Shown in pieces: positions 1-13,600 of a DNA stretch of 64,000 bases. Origin of the DNA: Paramacrobiotus metropolitanus (Eukaryota; Tardigrada; Eutardigrada; Parachela; Macrobiotidae); contig NW_026570277.1 of NCBI RefSeq assembly GCF_019649055.1, positions 124,001 through 188,000 of the forward strand, given 5' to 3'. The notes below the pieces were generated by a model. It did no database searches. It had not been told where the DNA came from and worked only from the letters and a program-made list of their open reading frames with translations. Each line of letters starts with the position of its first letter. The first letter of the stretch is position 1. The position numbers and the translations under genes are program-made.

Positions 1-20
1 ACACATACACGCAAACCAAC

Positions 21-1727
21 CATGACTGGCCCGGTGAAACCAGTAGTACGCGCAATCCGTGGCCAGGATGGCCAGAATCCAGGCCCACCACGTGTCCAGG
101 GGCAGGGTGGTCAGGCGGTAGTGACGGAACAGCCACACGTACGCCACCGTGTTCAGACTTTTGACGCACAACCTGTACACGCTCAAAAAATTAAGTACAA
201 ACTGCATAGCTCCACTCGCTGTGCAGCAAGCGGTAAAAATACCGTACAGATACGTACTGTAATTCAAAATAAATATGTACAATTTGCCATTTCAGCCGAA
301 CAAAACAGAATTAGCAGATATAACAAAAAACTGCCGGAAAATATTGAAATACTGCTATTATGTGCTAAGAATGGTGGGCCTGTTGTATAAACCGATTCAA
401 GATTTGTTTGGCGATAAAAACAGACTACGCACCGAAAACTACGTCAAAAATGTAATGCATAACTAATGAGATGCTAATTTTCAAACGTAATTCATTTCAG
501 GTGAGCAACACGACAGGATATCTTGAAGGCCAGTGCCACTTCACTACGTTGCGCACTATCTGCTCGAATGATTTTATTCATATAACCATATAATCATTAA
601 CCGGTATAATTAGTTAATGAATGCGGAGAAAATCCGCACTTTTAAGATTAACATTTCTTCATGGATGCTAAAATGGTACAGTATCACACTTTCACTAGCG
701 GAGTCGTCGACACGAAATCAGTACTCTATCTTTTAGCATTTTTGTGTGGTAAAAAAAATTGACAAAAATAACTGCAGCAAATGATGACTTTGCGCACCTA
801 CTTGGCCATGTGCGACAGGACGCCGGCACTCCACGATACCAGCGTATCGTTGATCCGGAAGCCCTCCCCCGTCAGAACAAAGTTCGCGAACAACTCCAAC
901 AAACATACCAGCATAAACACCGGGACGGTCTGCAGAAAAGATAAAAAATAAAGATGAAATAATCGTAATGTTACCACTGTACAAAATCGAAGATAATTAA
1001 TTCGGTGCGTAATTAATGCCTTCCTAAAAAAAAGGAAATAATTTTATTTTGAATGCGGATTGCCGAATAGTAAATCCTGTGAGCGTATATCTGACAAAAA
1101 TGCATGAGTGATATTGTCAAAATACAAGATCATCGTTTTTGATGATGCAAAACAACAGCGGAAATTCCCAAAGGAATTCAAGGAAGAAAAAATTAATAGA
1201 TAATTTAAAAATTCAGCAACTGTTGCTGGAATGAAACCAACACATAACTAGAGAGAAAAAAACGTAAATTCTACTTTCCCGATAATTTTTAACAAGTAAA
1301 TAAACGGGAATTTACGGAGATGCTGTACTACAGGAAACACAGAATATTCACCCAAAATAAACACATATTCCTAATTTAGCTCAGAAAAAAGCTACTGAAT
1401 TGCAGCAATTTTTGGAAAAAGGCGGCTTACGTTGGAAAAATAATCCGGAACGAGATGGTAGTCGGGATACATGTCCGTCTCATTCCCATAACTCCCGTTT
1501 ACCGGAAGTCCGTGCGGGATGACTTCCGACGGCGAGATAAGGTAAAACAGCGCGCGGAGATGGAAAAAATCCATTCGCTCGGATAGATCCTTCGCCACAT
1601 CAAATACACCGGTTGCGTTGGACTGGTTCATCCCGACGAGAGATTCGGGAGCAAATTTCAACGGGTCCATCGTCGGGATGGAAAGATTAACAACAGGAAC
1701 TTCAACACCGGTTGCCATTCTCAACAA
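21..1727 (-). CDS. AGMO: Alkylglycerol monooxygenase (AGMO/TMEM195-like), 5' part; 3' end outside window
   Basis: AGMO is a membrane di-iron enzyme that cleaves ether lipids using tetrahydrobiopterin and O2. Three exons are visible, all with GT-AG borders: 1431-1727, 802-929 and 21-172, giving about 192 residues before the left edge. Exon 1 holds the family's N-terminal LFYLISPSE and PDY segments. Exon 2 is a membrane segment followed by a conserved loop (FRINDTLVSWSAGVLS). Exon 3 has LPLDTWWAW and ends in WFHRASH, the first HxxxH iron-binding cluster of fatty-acid hydroxylases. The start may be 1727 or the ATG at 1718. An open stretch at 1936-2119 (minus) ends in a good donor but reads into a stop when joined, so it is more likely a 5'UTR exon. 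The gene is divergent from phenylalanine hydroxylase. Family call by remembered similarity. Confidence 0.82.
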
Positions 1728-1735
1728 ATACTAAT

Positions 1736-3548
1736 AATCTAAAAAGCGAAATCAAATTAAATATAACCATTAAAGTGATTAAACAGGTCGCTAGAGCATA
1801 TTCCTTGTAGCCAGTTGTACCGCGCACCATAAGCTGTACAGACGTCATTTAAATTGCGCAATTTAATTTTTACATTAAAATTTCATGCGTTTAGATTCTC
1901 TTAATTAATTGTAAGTAAAACTGTTTAACTTACCTCGTACAATAAAAAAAATTCCAAATATAACGCGCTGTACTCTAATAGCGAATCACGTTCAAGGGGC
2001 CCGTCGAAGAAGCCTTTCAACGCAGTCTCCAGTTGGAGATAACTCCGAAAAATTTCAAAATGAAAACTCGCACACTCGACGAGTCGACGCTGCTTATCAA
2101 CCGGGATAAAGTGCAACACCGTTCATCACGTCTTATCAGTTCACCGGAGACGCTTCAGCGTATAGCCGCGTAATTCCCATCCAAACCGCGGAACAACAGC
2201 GATAACGATAATTGTCGGACAATCATACATCAAAAATTATACAAATTCGCAAACACAACAGTAAACGACTAAACGAAACGAACTTTTCCAAACAATGCAC
2301 ATTGCAAAATGTTGCTAAACAGCTGATGTGCTATCAAAAGTTTCTCAAAACCACAAATACCAGTGAAATTATTTAATTACGTCATAACCACAGAGCCAGT
2401 TAAACTGCTAGTAGAACTTAAAAGGATACCGTAGTCTGGACTTTCAATCACTTGCAAATCTTGCTGTTTGGCAGACATGGCAGTTGCCTGTTTGCAAATG
2501 CAGTCAAAACGAAAACATTTGCACTTCGCAGATCTACTAATGCGCCAGCGGCATTTTCCAGGCCCGAAGCGTAACGCACCGAGCCCCAGTTTAGTCATCA
2601 AACCCACACACCGGGGCGGCTGCATCTTTGCAAATGGTCAAACTGCTTAAAAACTGAGCTGTTATTCGTGGTCGCCAGTGGCGACTCGCCACTCGCCATT
2701 GCCAGTATAATCAAACAAGTACAGTACTTTAATGATTAACCACATGGAATACAGGTTTCGAACAAAAAATACGCACAACAGTAAATCTATCAATCCTGCA
2801 AACATGATAAACCAGATTAGCAGAAGTCCAAAAGACTTGAAGTAAGATGAAAAGAGAAAACACCATTTATTTTGCATTGCTACACATTTTTTTTGCTATT
2901 TTTGTCCCGAAAATTTATTTGCAACAATTGTCCACGAGTGACGCATATTGTCCTTTTCAGCGTATAAAGTTCAGACAGCAGCAATTTCATGCGACCTTTG
3001 AATTGTTTCTGTCCTGATTCTTTTACTCTGATCGTATCTCGCTGTTTAACTTGGCATATAGTGGCAAAGGCGATATTATTTGCTTGGGTTAAAATTTCTC
3101 AAATTCAATGTGCACGATAGTCGATCCTAACTTTTGGCTGCAAAAACAGGTGACGTTGAGATAAAATAATGTAAAATAAAATTACTATTTATTTTACTGT
3201 GTAACTTCATCTAATTTCCGCCGTATGCGGTGTAATTTGAGTAATTTCAGTGCATTGGACGTCCTGCTCGCTGGAATTGTTTATGATTTCCCCACAGCCA
3301 CAATTTATTTCCCGTTATCATCTTGCAGTAACTGACAAGCCATTTCCACTTGATACGGGGTTATAATGGCGTCGACAGACCGATAAAGGCAAGGCCCCCA
3401 TTTCTTTGCGATAACATTGATAAGGAACACTCTGGTAGTCGCCAGCGCTATTTATAGCGATGACTGCGCAGACCTCAATCTGGCAGAGCAGTTTCTAACC
3501 TCTACCCACGTAAACATTTCCCCCGTGTTTTTCTAAATTCCCGGCATA
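1736..3548. promoter_or_regulatory. Divergent intergenic region between AGMO and PAH
   Basis: This stretch separates two divergently transcribed genes and so holds both promoters. A possible noncoding AGMO leader exon lies at 1936-2119 on the minus strand, ending in GTAAGT. No clear TATA box or coding segment was seen in the rest. Confidence 0.4.
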
Positions 3549-6500
3549 ATGCAGGCGAGTGCCATGAGCGGATATAGTTATCAGGCGGAGAACGGGATGG
3601 CCAACAAGAAGAAGGAGGCCGTCAGCCGGAAGAAGTCCACTGGACAGCTGGCGCAAGTGTCCCTGGTGCTGCCGCTGCGCGATAACGTCACTTCCCTGTC
3701 CAAGGCATTGGCTGTGTTCGAGGTACAAACGTGGAAATTTGCTATGCGCCGTGTTTGTAAATTCGACGTTGCACAGCCTGTGCAGTTCCCTGTACTTTGC
3801 TATGGCATCTGCTGCTTACTGAACCGAGAAACGACCGCAGCGCTGCAAAGCAAAATTTCACTGCGCTTAAAATCCAAAACTTTGTTGTTCTTTTTCGACT
3901 TTCGTTGTTAGTTTCTGTTTACCAGTTTTTTGGCGAGCAGATTTTGGGATACATTGTTTCTTTAATTTGTCACTAGGTTTGTTGCTGTTTGCAGTTTTCT
4001 TTTCTCGGTAGAAATTCGCCTTGAAAATCAACCACATTGAATCGCGTCGGTCGAAAAATCGCCCAGGCGCGTTTGATTTCTTGGCGGAGATTTCTCGTCC
4101 TCACGAAGAGGAGTTGCAGCAGGCCATCGCCGAGCTGAACGAGATCACTGTGGGTCCCGTGGAGCAGCACGCCGAGAGCTTCGTGGAGAAGGGCTACGAC
4201 AAGACGGTGGTGAGTGAGGATGTGGACGAGAGCAAGCGTTATCTGCCGGGATTCCCGGGGGTGCCCTGGTTCCCGCAGACCCTGCAGGAACTCATCAGTC
4301 ATCTGGGCAAGACGCTGCAGTGCGGTGCGGAACTGGATGCTGACCATCCGGTAAGGATTCAGTGGCTTGCTACCGTATTGACGTTAGATTATTTCCTGCA
4401 ACTCGCCACCTTACCGTGATTTGCAATAAGAAACTTAAGATTTGTTAAAGTTTTGACATTAAACTACTTTATTTTGGGAATATCCATAAATAGTTAGTAG
4501 ACTATTTACCTTTGCTATTCCGTAATAAATAATTTATTTTCATTATTGTAAATTATGAATATTCCAGAAAATTGGAAGTTTAGTAATAATAAGTAATTAA
4601 TCTGAAATAATGTAAATTCTGAATATTTCAAAAATTGGAAGTGTGACAATTGTCAAACTGTTAATGGAAAGATATTTTAATTAGTTAATTACGTACCATT
4701 TTTTTTAATATCAGTAAACGTTCATTTTCGCTTAATTCGGTCAAAATTGAAAAAAATCAGTCTGGTGCTGTAATTATATACGATGCAACCTTACGATTAA
4801 TGCTTGTATTGGTATGAGACTCACTACTATGAGTAACGCCATCTAATTTTGCCATTATTCTACAAAGCACAATGTTTTTGCCATTATTCTACATCCTCGC
4901 TCTCGTCCATTTTCTCTGCAGTACTGTATATTTGCAATAATACTTATAAAAAGTTCAATAATGCAGTGCAGTGCATGGCTCGTGCAAATCAGTAGAATTA
5001 ATGGTGAATTATGGAAATTCAATATTAATTCAAATTAAATTTGTATAATTGCATTCAATTAATCTTTTGGTACGTATAAGGTATAACCATTATCTCATCT
5101 GTTCCCCAGGGTTTCAAGGACAAAACGTATCGCGAGCGACGGAAAAGTTTTGCCGATTTGTCCATAAGCTATACAATGTAAGTGTTACCTGCTAAATTCT
5201 ACTGTGATGTTTTGTTAGAGTTTAAGTTTGTCTTCCGAAGTTGTTGTCGGTTTACGCGTAACAATGTTGTGTTGCAATTTAATTGCTGATTAACTCCCCA
5301 AAAATTTTTTCTAGGGACAAACCGATACCGAAGGTAGAATACACGAAGGAAGAGACGGAAACCTGGTATGTAACCGCATTAGATTAGCGGAAGATGTAAC
5401 GTGCTTTGACTTTTCGGCTTAACTGGGCAATTTACAGGGGAAAAGTGTACCGGGAGCTGACACGAATTTACCCGACCCACGCTTGTTCCACGTACAACGA
5501 AATGTTCAAGCTGCTGGAGAAGGAGTGTGGATACAGCGACAAAGCCATTCCACAATTCGAAAAAGTCTCCAAATTTCTGCTGTGTAAGTCGCTATGGCCG
5601 TTATCGGCATTCCGACGACACAGTTGGCAGGAAATTTCAATGACCAAAATTTCATATCACACCGCAAAACAATGGTGAATTCGATAAGAAAGGAGGTGTG
5701 GGTACGTTGCAACTTGGACTTGCCGGTTGACTATAACTACAGTTACTACACCGTTTGTAAGAATATTTTTGCATGTCAGTGAGGAGTCTGAGACATGGAT
5801 GACGATGGACTAATACTCGTGCTGCGCTTATTTAAACAAATTACGTTTGCTTTACTCGTACCAAGTATTGCGGCTTTTTTGTCCTACGAATTATGTACAA
5901 AATTCTAATGTAGATTGTGGTATACTGGTACTTAGTACATGAATGTACCGTTATGTACGTACAGTAAATTTTAGAAAATAATAAATTATCAGTTAAAGGT
6001 AATTGTTGTAAGAGACAAATTCAGCAGATTAGAAAAAATTGCGAGATAATTCGGAGTGGAACGATGGAGTGCAAGTACTGAAGACGTAGGGAGTAGTAGG
6101 GACATTATCAGCAGCAAACGTAGTGTGATGGCTGCACTAACATCATTGAATCTACGGTTTCCGTGTGTAAAAATGGCTTGTAAAGCCGAATTCATTGGTA
6201 CAGGTCGTAGTATAATTTTTTATGCATTCTTTCTCATGTATTTATTCGTTTAACGACTCGTAAATTAAATTACACCAATTGCAGCACGCACCGGTTTCCG
6301 GCTGCGCCCGATATCCGGTCTGGTGGACTGGCGGGATTACTTGGCCGGTCTGGCCTTCCGCGTCTTCCACGGCACACAGTACATCCGCCACGCCGACTCG
6401 CCCAGCTACAGCCCGGAACCGGATGTCTGCCATGAACTGCTGGGTCACGTGCCGCTCTTCTGCGACCCGGTCTTCGCGCAGTTCTCCCAGGAGCTGGGCC

Positions 6501-8993
6501 TGGCGTCCTTGGGCGCGCCGGATGAGTGGATTGAGAAGCTGGGCGCGGTGAGCAGCCGCATTCATTACAGGGAAATATTCGACATAAAAAAAAATAATTA
6601 ATAAAAAATAATGCGATATAAAAAATGAATTTTATTTGTATTTTTCGAATAATAAAAAATATAAACGAAAATAATGGGCGTCTGTTGTAGCTGTACTGGT
6701 ACACCGTGGAGTTTGGTGTGTGCCGGGAGAAGAGCGGGAACCGGGCGTACGGTGGGGCGCTGCTGTCGTCTTTCGGCGAGCTCGAGGTAAAAATTACAAA
6801 ATGCACAAAAAAGTTGTTTCACAGTAAATCATTTTGAACTTAGGTGAAAATTTTTACCGGCTCATTTAGAAATTTTTTCCGTGACGTTAGAAATAGAAAT
6901 TGTGCCATTACTCTACGAATGTTGTACAATTTTTGCTGCAGTCTGTGTAAGAGCATACAGCTACGGAGTCAACAATTCTACAATAAATCATCGCTAATTC
7001 GCATTTAATTTCGCCACATGATAACCTTTCCTTTGACTACAATGTTGTAATTAGTTTTTTACTAATTCAAGAACAGCGTCCCGTTTGATTAAATCAGAAA
7101 ATATCTAATTTTATTTATTATTGGTTATTTCGATTTTGGCTGTGATTTATAAAATGTCTCTATTATCTTCCATAGTTATGTTTAATTCGGATATGGGTGC
7201 GGGGACAAATAATTGTGCTTTTAAATTTTTTAATAAATTAGCGGTCATTTTTGCCTACGCGTGAAACACTACCTGATTTTCTTTCTCTCCAAAATGCTTT
7301 TGTCGACCTATAAATATTGCTCATACACGCACCAATGGTTATTTAATTAGATTTTGAGATTGAATCGGTCAGTTTTGCATCGCTTGTGGTTTGCAGCACT
7401 GTTTGAGCGAGAAAGCCATCACCATGCCGCTGGACACGGAGAAGGTGGCGGCCACGCCCTATCCCATCACCCGCTACCAGGATGTGTACTTCGTGGCGGA
7501 GAGCTTCCATGCCATGCGTGACCAGCTGGCGTAAGTCGACCTGACTCATAAATCCCGGGATGGACTAATTTTATCCCGCTAAGTAAATAATCCACGCGAT
7601 TTTTGATGATGATGTTGTTGTGTTGGTGCACAGCGCCTGGATGACGCAGATCCCGCGTCCTTTCGCCCTGCGCTACAACGCCTACACGGACCGCGTGGAG
7701 CTGCTGCACGAGCGCCGCCATCTCGACGCGCTGGCGCGCGATATCCAGAGTACGTTGGGGAATTTTTAGAATTTTTCACAATTTAATACTTTTTAATTTA
7801 TTAATTAATAGTCAATAAATTTGATATTGCTAATTAATATTTTTCTAATTTGATTTTCTCAGTGAGAAGTGTACAGCAGCAACAGAAGTTAAGTTCACAG
7901 TAGAAGTATATGTTTCTAGTAATTTATTCTTTAAAAAAATGCATTTTCATGCTTTCAGTATTAATATGTAGACTCGTACAGCTGCAACTGAAACGTGATA
8001 AAACGTAGAACGAGGTACGGTAGACGGTAGACCGTAGAGGTACTATGAAATGCGGACATTTTGTGGCCGGAAAATTTCAAAATTTACTTGGTCGAGAAGA
8101 ATTTGACGCTTTAAATTTTTATTTTGTGATAGCGATATACTCTGTAGATTAGTATCTGCTAAGTAGTAACATTTTTTCTGTTTGAACAAACAGTATTTAT
8201 TGATCGTATGAAAATCCCGTCATATTTGTATTGATAATTTTCTTCCTTTTTCTTGATTAAACATATTTTCCGGTGCATGCAGTACCGAGTACAATACGAG
8301 CACTGGTAATAATCGTTTTTCTTTTTAATGGCCAATCTGTGATGGAAACGCGTATAATGTGGTTTCTGTCCAGGGAACAAATACCATCGGGAATAAATGT
8401 GAATCAAATGTTAGCAATGATTAGACCACATACAGCTATGACCGTTGAATGCTGATCACTGATGTGTTGCTTTCTAAGCAACACAAAAAATTTACGTTGT
8501 ATTTTCTGGACTTGAAATGGTTTACAAATTTTAATGGTAGTCCTAAGAATAAGATGCATCCCTTGCTCGAAAGATGAGAGTACGCAACAGGGTCACAATA
8601 ATACGAAAATTTCGGATTTGTTTTCTGAAGCGGAAATATGCGTCGTAATATATGTGATAATGACTAAATTTCAGGCAAAATTTTTTGGCATTACATTACC
8701 ACTGTACAATGTAAATTTATTAAGCAATACTATATATTCTTGTATCATGTTCATACAGATACATGCAACAGTGTACAGTACATACATTCAGATTATTACT
8801 ACGTAACAGGGTATATTTTGTTCGGATGGCAATCATGGCACTATCTCAAAATTATGTCACTTTCTTTTAAGATATTCCTACATAACGGTGTAAAATATTC
8901 TTAGCCGGTAATACAAAATTGCAGATTAACTATGAATGCGTTCTTTTTGCAGCGGAAGTGCGCATTCTGATGGACGCCATTAATAAGCTGTAA
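3549..8993 (+). CDS. PAH: Phenylalanine 4-hydroxylase (aromatic amino acid hydroxylase), 10 exons
   Basis: Converts phenylalanine to tyrosine in the cytosol using Fe(II), tetrahydrobiopterin and O2. Exons: 3549-3722, 4012-4350, 5110-5177, 5315-5365, 5438-5583, 6285-6547, 6691-6786, 7397-7530, 7634-7749, 8953-8993. They join without a frame break into 475 residues (human PAH is about 450). An ACT-type regulatory domain is N-terminal ([11 protein letters not shown], then HIESR). The catalytic domain contains [11 protein letters not shown] with both iron histidines and TVEFG with the iron glutamate. The C-terminus is a short tetramerisation helix. [16 protein letters not shown] and CLSEK favour PAH over tyrosine or tryptophan hydroxylase. 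A second ATG lies at 3564. The gene is intact and is the best-supported one in the window. Confidence 0.95.
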
Positions 8994-10679
8994 ATCCGCC
9001 GGATGATCCCTGCCAGCGCTATGGTGTGGGGGTGTTGCTGTTAGTGTTATATGAGTAATCGGCCATTGATGAACTCGGAACAATTAATGTATACCGTTGT
9101 TTGTTGAACGATTTCCGACTGTTACGTGTTTTTCGTTAGTCATTCTGGTTGTAATCATTGATGGGCCTGTCAACCGATAATTTGTGGTAATTTATGCGTA
9201 GCTCACATCGTATGTTTTTAGCGCTGAAGGGGAAAAGAAGAGAAAAAACGTATTTTATCGATTGACAGTGAATGCTTGCGGAAAGACTTAGCACGGTTTA
9301 CTCACCACAAAAAATCAATTTTTAAAATTAAAGAAAAAATATCCCAATACTAATGAGTATCGAACTATTGGTAATAAGTACATCATAATAAAATATCAAT
9401 AAAAATAAGTTAACTGAGTACATCAATGTTTAAGAAAAATCTTAGCCATGTTTTATTCACCCAAACATTAGTTTTTTTGCAGCAATAAAAAGGCAAAAAA
9501 GTATCATATATATTAATAATAAATAAATAATAGAGTAGTATTATTAGTAAAATATAATCATATAAATAAGCACTTTTTCTGATATACATAAAATGCCGGA
9601 AAGTTTTTGCGCGGTTTTTTCAACAGAAAAATTGTTTTTGCCTTTTCCGTAAAATAAGCGGCGGTGTATTTCGAAATTCAGGAATTAATAATTTTGTGGG
9701 TTTCGTGCATGAATGTAAAATTGTGTTGTAAATTGTCACAGGGGGAATGGTAAACGTGTTTTATTTTAAATGGACTATTAGGTGAGTAATAATTAATTTT
9801 ATTTGTTTAAGAAATGGAGCAGGACAACAAAATCAAGCCGTATGTGGTATTATTGGCAGATAACACTGTTTAATTATCAGCTTAACGATTTTTCCACCAC
9901 AAACTACTCGAAGGATGAAAGTACAGTCTGTAGAACGGGCGATAAGTGGACAACGATGATAAATTAGAAAATTATCCGCTCCATGTGTTCGCAACACTGT
10001 CTGCCGCGGCACAGCGGCCGAGCGACATTATTCTGTCAAGAACGACTCAAGATTGCCGCTCGAAGAGGGTGTATATGCACTTTAGCTCAAAAAAGATAAA
10101 ACCCCGCAAACAACACCGCGTTTCCGCAAAATTTGCCGGCTTCCTCGCGGGCATCCCGAGAATAAGCACTCGGGCACTAAAGCGCAATTCGGCCGACAAC
10201 AATGCATTTATCTCCACCGGTGAACATGGGCCGGCTGATAATTGCCCCCGGAGCGCTTACTGCATGCCGGCTCCGCTCAATAATTCACTCGTCCTTTCAC
10301 TCTTATCACAACGTCGGCGGTGAGCTGGTAATCAAGACAAATGCGTGCGGAATCGCACGCTACAATTACGCTGTTACTACACCAACGCGAACTTCGCTCG
10401 CTACGCTAACCTTCGCTCGCCTTGCTCGGCGTCTTGTGGTCTCAGCTTACTCCGCTATTAGCGTCGCTTCGCTCGTGCGATAAGAGGGTACACAGTGCGA
10501 ACTTCGCTCGTTTCGCTCGTCGCGAAACATACGCATTAATCTTCGATCCGGTGACGTTTATCTGCGAATTGTGCCGCTTTACTGTTTACTCGTATGAGAG
10601 ATTGATTTCGTTTGCTCGCTTCGCTCGTCGCGTGATTACACCGTAATTACTCCAAATCTCCGGTGGGATTAATTGTGGA
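8994..10679. other. Intergenic region PAH to SLC22 transporter
   Basis: No coding segment was recognised. The first kilobase is AT-rich. The last 300 bases before the transporter start contain a cluster of TTCGCTCG octamers, listed separately. Confidence 0.5.
10393..10627 (+). repeat. Cluster of six TTCGCTCG octamers upstream of SLC22-like gene
   Basis: Exact TTCGCTCG occurs at 10393, 10412, 10468, 10503, 10512 and 10620, with near copies such as TTGCTCG between. The spacing is irregular, so this is not a simple tandem repeat. The last copy ends 53 bases before the transporter ATG. It may be a promoter element array or the end of a mobile element. Confidence 0.55.
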
Positions 10680-13600
10680 ATGAGTAAGCTGGATGTGTAC
10701 GAGTATAACGGGCGGAACAGTGGGATGGAGCCGGAAGTGGGGGAAGCGGAGCGCAAGAGCAATGTGGACGTGTTCATGGATGTGCTGGGCAATCCGGGCC
10801 GCTTCCAGATGCTGCAGTTTGTCCTGCTGAGTATGCTGTTCATCGCTTGCGCCATGAACGATCTGGCGCCCATCTTCTACGATCTGGACCCGCACAAGGT
10901 GGACTGCTCGGCGTCCAACGGGGGCACGGTGCAGCCGGATCTGCTGTGGGCCAACGCCAGCGAGACCAAGTGGTGGCACCATCCGGAAGTGTGCAAACAG
11001 TACTGCCCCAACAGTCAGGTGTTCTGGTATTATTACCGGGATAATGTCACCAGATCTGTCGTTGCCGATGTGAGTCGATTTACACTTCGCATTTTTCATC
11101 CTTCGCAAAGTAACAGTACACCAGCATACTTGCTTAAAACTTGTTTATGTTTGAACAAGGTAGAAAACTATTAGAAATTTGTTATTTGTAATAAATCAAA
11201 ATAAAGGTACACATGTCTAATAACTGTATATGATTTGCATAATATTATAATATTATGCAAATCTTGTTAACTTGGTTTTAAATAATTATTAATGGGATAT
11301 CATTTTTTTAGCAGTTAATCGATTTATAATATAGTTGTTTGCCCGATTTATACGGTATATGTACCGATTATCGCTACTAAAAAAATTTATTTTATACCAT
11401 CAGAATTCAGATTTTAAGTGCGAAATTTCTGAAGCCGGGACAGGTGTCCGTGGTTGATTTTCGGGGGATCGTTTGCGTAAATTATCCGACGCTCTACGCC
11501 GATTCTTGTTATGTGCATGGTGATAAAATTACAAGTATAGACGTCATATAATTATCATAAATCGAAAGAACAGTGTTATGTGTATCTTTTTCATAATTTC
11601 GGTATCTTATTTCATCACCTACAAAATGATTAAATTAATGCTGCACATTCTGCACAATATTATTTAATCAAATTTTTTATTTAAAAAAAGTTTTAAAAGG
11701 ATAATTTTGAGCGCAAAATGAAGGATTTTTATTATTGTTATTGTCTGTTTTTATTGCTCTTTTATTTCTGCTATGTTATTACTGTTAATAGTTTAGTGTA
11801 AATATTTAAGTGCTATCTGGAATAATTTTTATCAAAAATAATCTCCTATTAAAAACCTGAATAATTTTTTCCATACTGGAACTCATAAGTTTTTGACACG
11901 ATATTTTATGGAGAGGATGTGTTTGTTTGCAGTTGAATCTCATCTGTGATAATCGCGCATTTATTTCCCTTGCTTCGACCATATATTTCGTCGGTAAGTT
12001 GTGGATCGATAATATGGTTTATGTGGCCGGTCTTAAGTGTCAATAGTATTACAAAGTATTGTGGTAATTTAACACCAATTAAAGGTATAAATATAGCGGA
12101 GAAATACGTCACACATTGTCGTGAACTATAATTGTCACGAGTACACCTGTTCGTTCTTCCAGCGATAAAAACAGTTAATTTTGTGCTTATTAAGCTCGCA
12201 TGCATAATTGTAATTTCACGGAACAAAATTTTTCCTCTCTGATTCCCTTCCGCTTGGATGTTGCAGGATGTGCAGTTGGTGGACCAACGTTCGGCTTCCT
12301 GGCTGATAAATTCGGACGCCGGCGGGCATTGTTCTTGGCCAACATACTCTACACGACATTCTCTGTTGGATTGATCTTCATCCAGGATATCGTGGCTTTT
12401 ATAATTCTGCGCTTTGCTATCGGCTTCGCTAGACAGGTAATCCATGCAGGATTAGATTTAAGATGCTGAGTCGGTAAAAGAATTCTGAATAACTTTTGGT
12501 TACAAATTGCAATACATATAGCCTGATCGACCTAGGTACGTACATTCGCTTTTTTTCGACAAAATATAAGTTTTTTATGTATGAAAATGAATGTGTCTTA
12601 TAATAAAATAAAAGATTTGATTACCGCTACAAAAAATGAACTTTCTGCGGTCAAAAAATATTTTTCGCGCCCTTAATTTTCCCATATATAAAGTTAGTTA
12701 TGTGCTTACGGTAATTTAAAGGATGTGATGGCACATGAAAATTTGCCGATGCTCTACGATGATTCTCGTTACGTTCATGCTTATGAACTTACGACTGGCT
12801 GTATATGCGGCATTTTGTCCACCGCCAAATACTACTGTTGCTAATGGAGTGCCTAACAGACATGGACCCAGCTGAGTCCATGTGCTGGCTAGGAGTCCGG
12901 GGTTCCGTTAATACTGTTATTTTTTGTTGTTCTATCTCGTCCTCTTTGCAAATAAGCGGAAATGCTATCGATATAAATAAACTCCCATTATTTCTCGCCA
13001 CAGGGTCTACAAGCGACATTTCTCGTGCTGATGCTAGAATGGACCCATCCCGAGCAGCGCAGCCGCATCGGGGCGGCCACCCAGTTTTTCTACGTAGCCG
13101 GTGTGCTGCTGCTGGCCTTCTTCGCCTTCCTCTTCCCGTGGTGGCGCCATCTGCAAATTGTGCTTGCCTGCGCCAATTTTGTCTTCCTCACCTATTACTG
13201 GATGGCGCCGGAATCCCTGCAGTGGCTCCTTATGAACGGTCGGTACACGCAGGCCGAGAAAAACTCACAGTTCGTCGCTAAATTCAACGGGATTAATCTG
13301 CATACCGATGATCTTTCGCTGTTGCAACGGTTGGCGGATGAGGAAGAGCAGTTGCGAGCGTCGAGCACCAGTAGGAAAACTCACAGTGTGCTGGATTGTT
13401 TCCGCTCCAAGAAACTGGCCATTTTGACCTTACTTTCGTGTTATATTTGGTGCGTACGTTTCGTTTACAAACGCTGAATAAAATTTCATAATAATCTGCT
13501 GGTCGTCTTTTTAGGTTTGTGGCCAATTTCGGATACATTGGAATATCTTTCATGTAAGACATCTCCTAATGCTTGGAGGCGCAGCAATAACGATCAGTAC

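Noticed and set aside
1925-2119. Open frame upstream of AGMO as a coding first exon
   Set aside because: Joining its donor to the acceptor before exon 1 gives a stop; the AGMO N-terminus is already present in exon 1.
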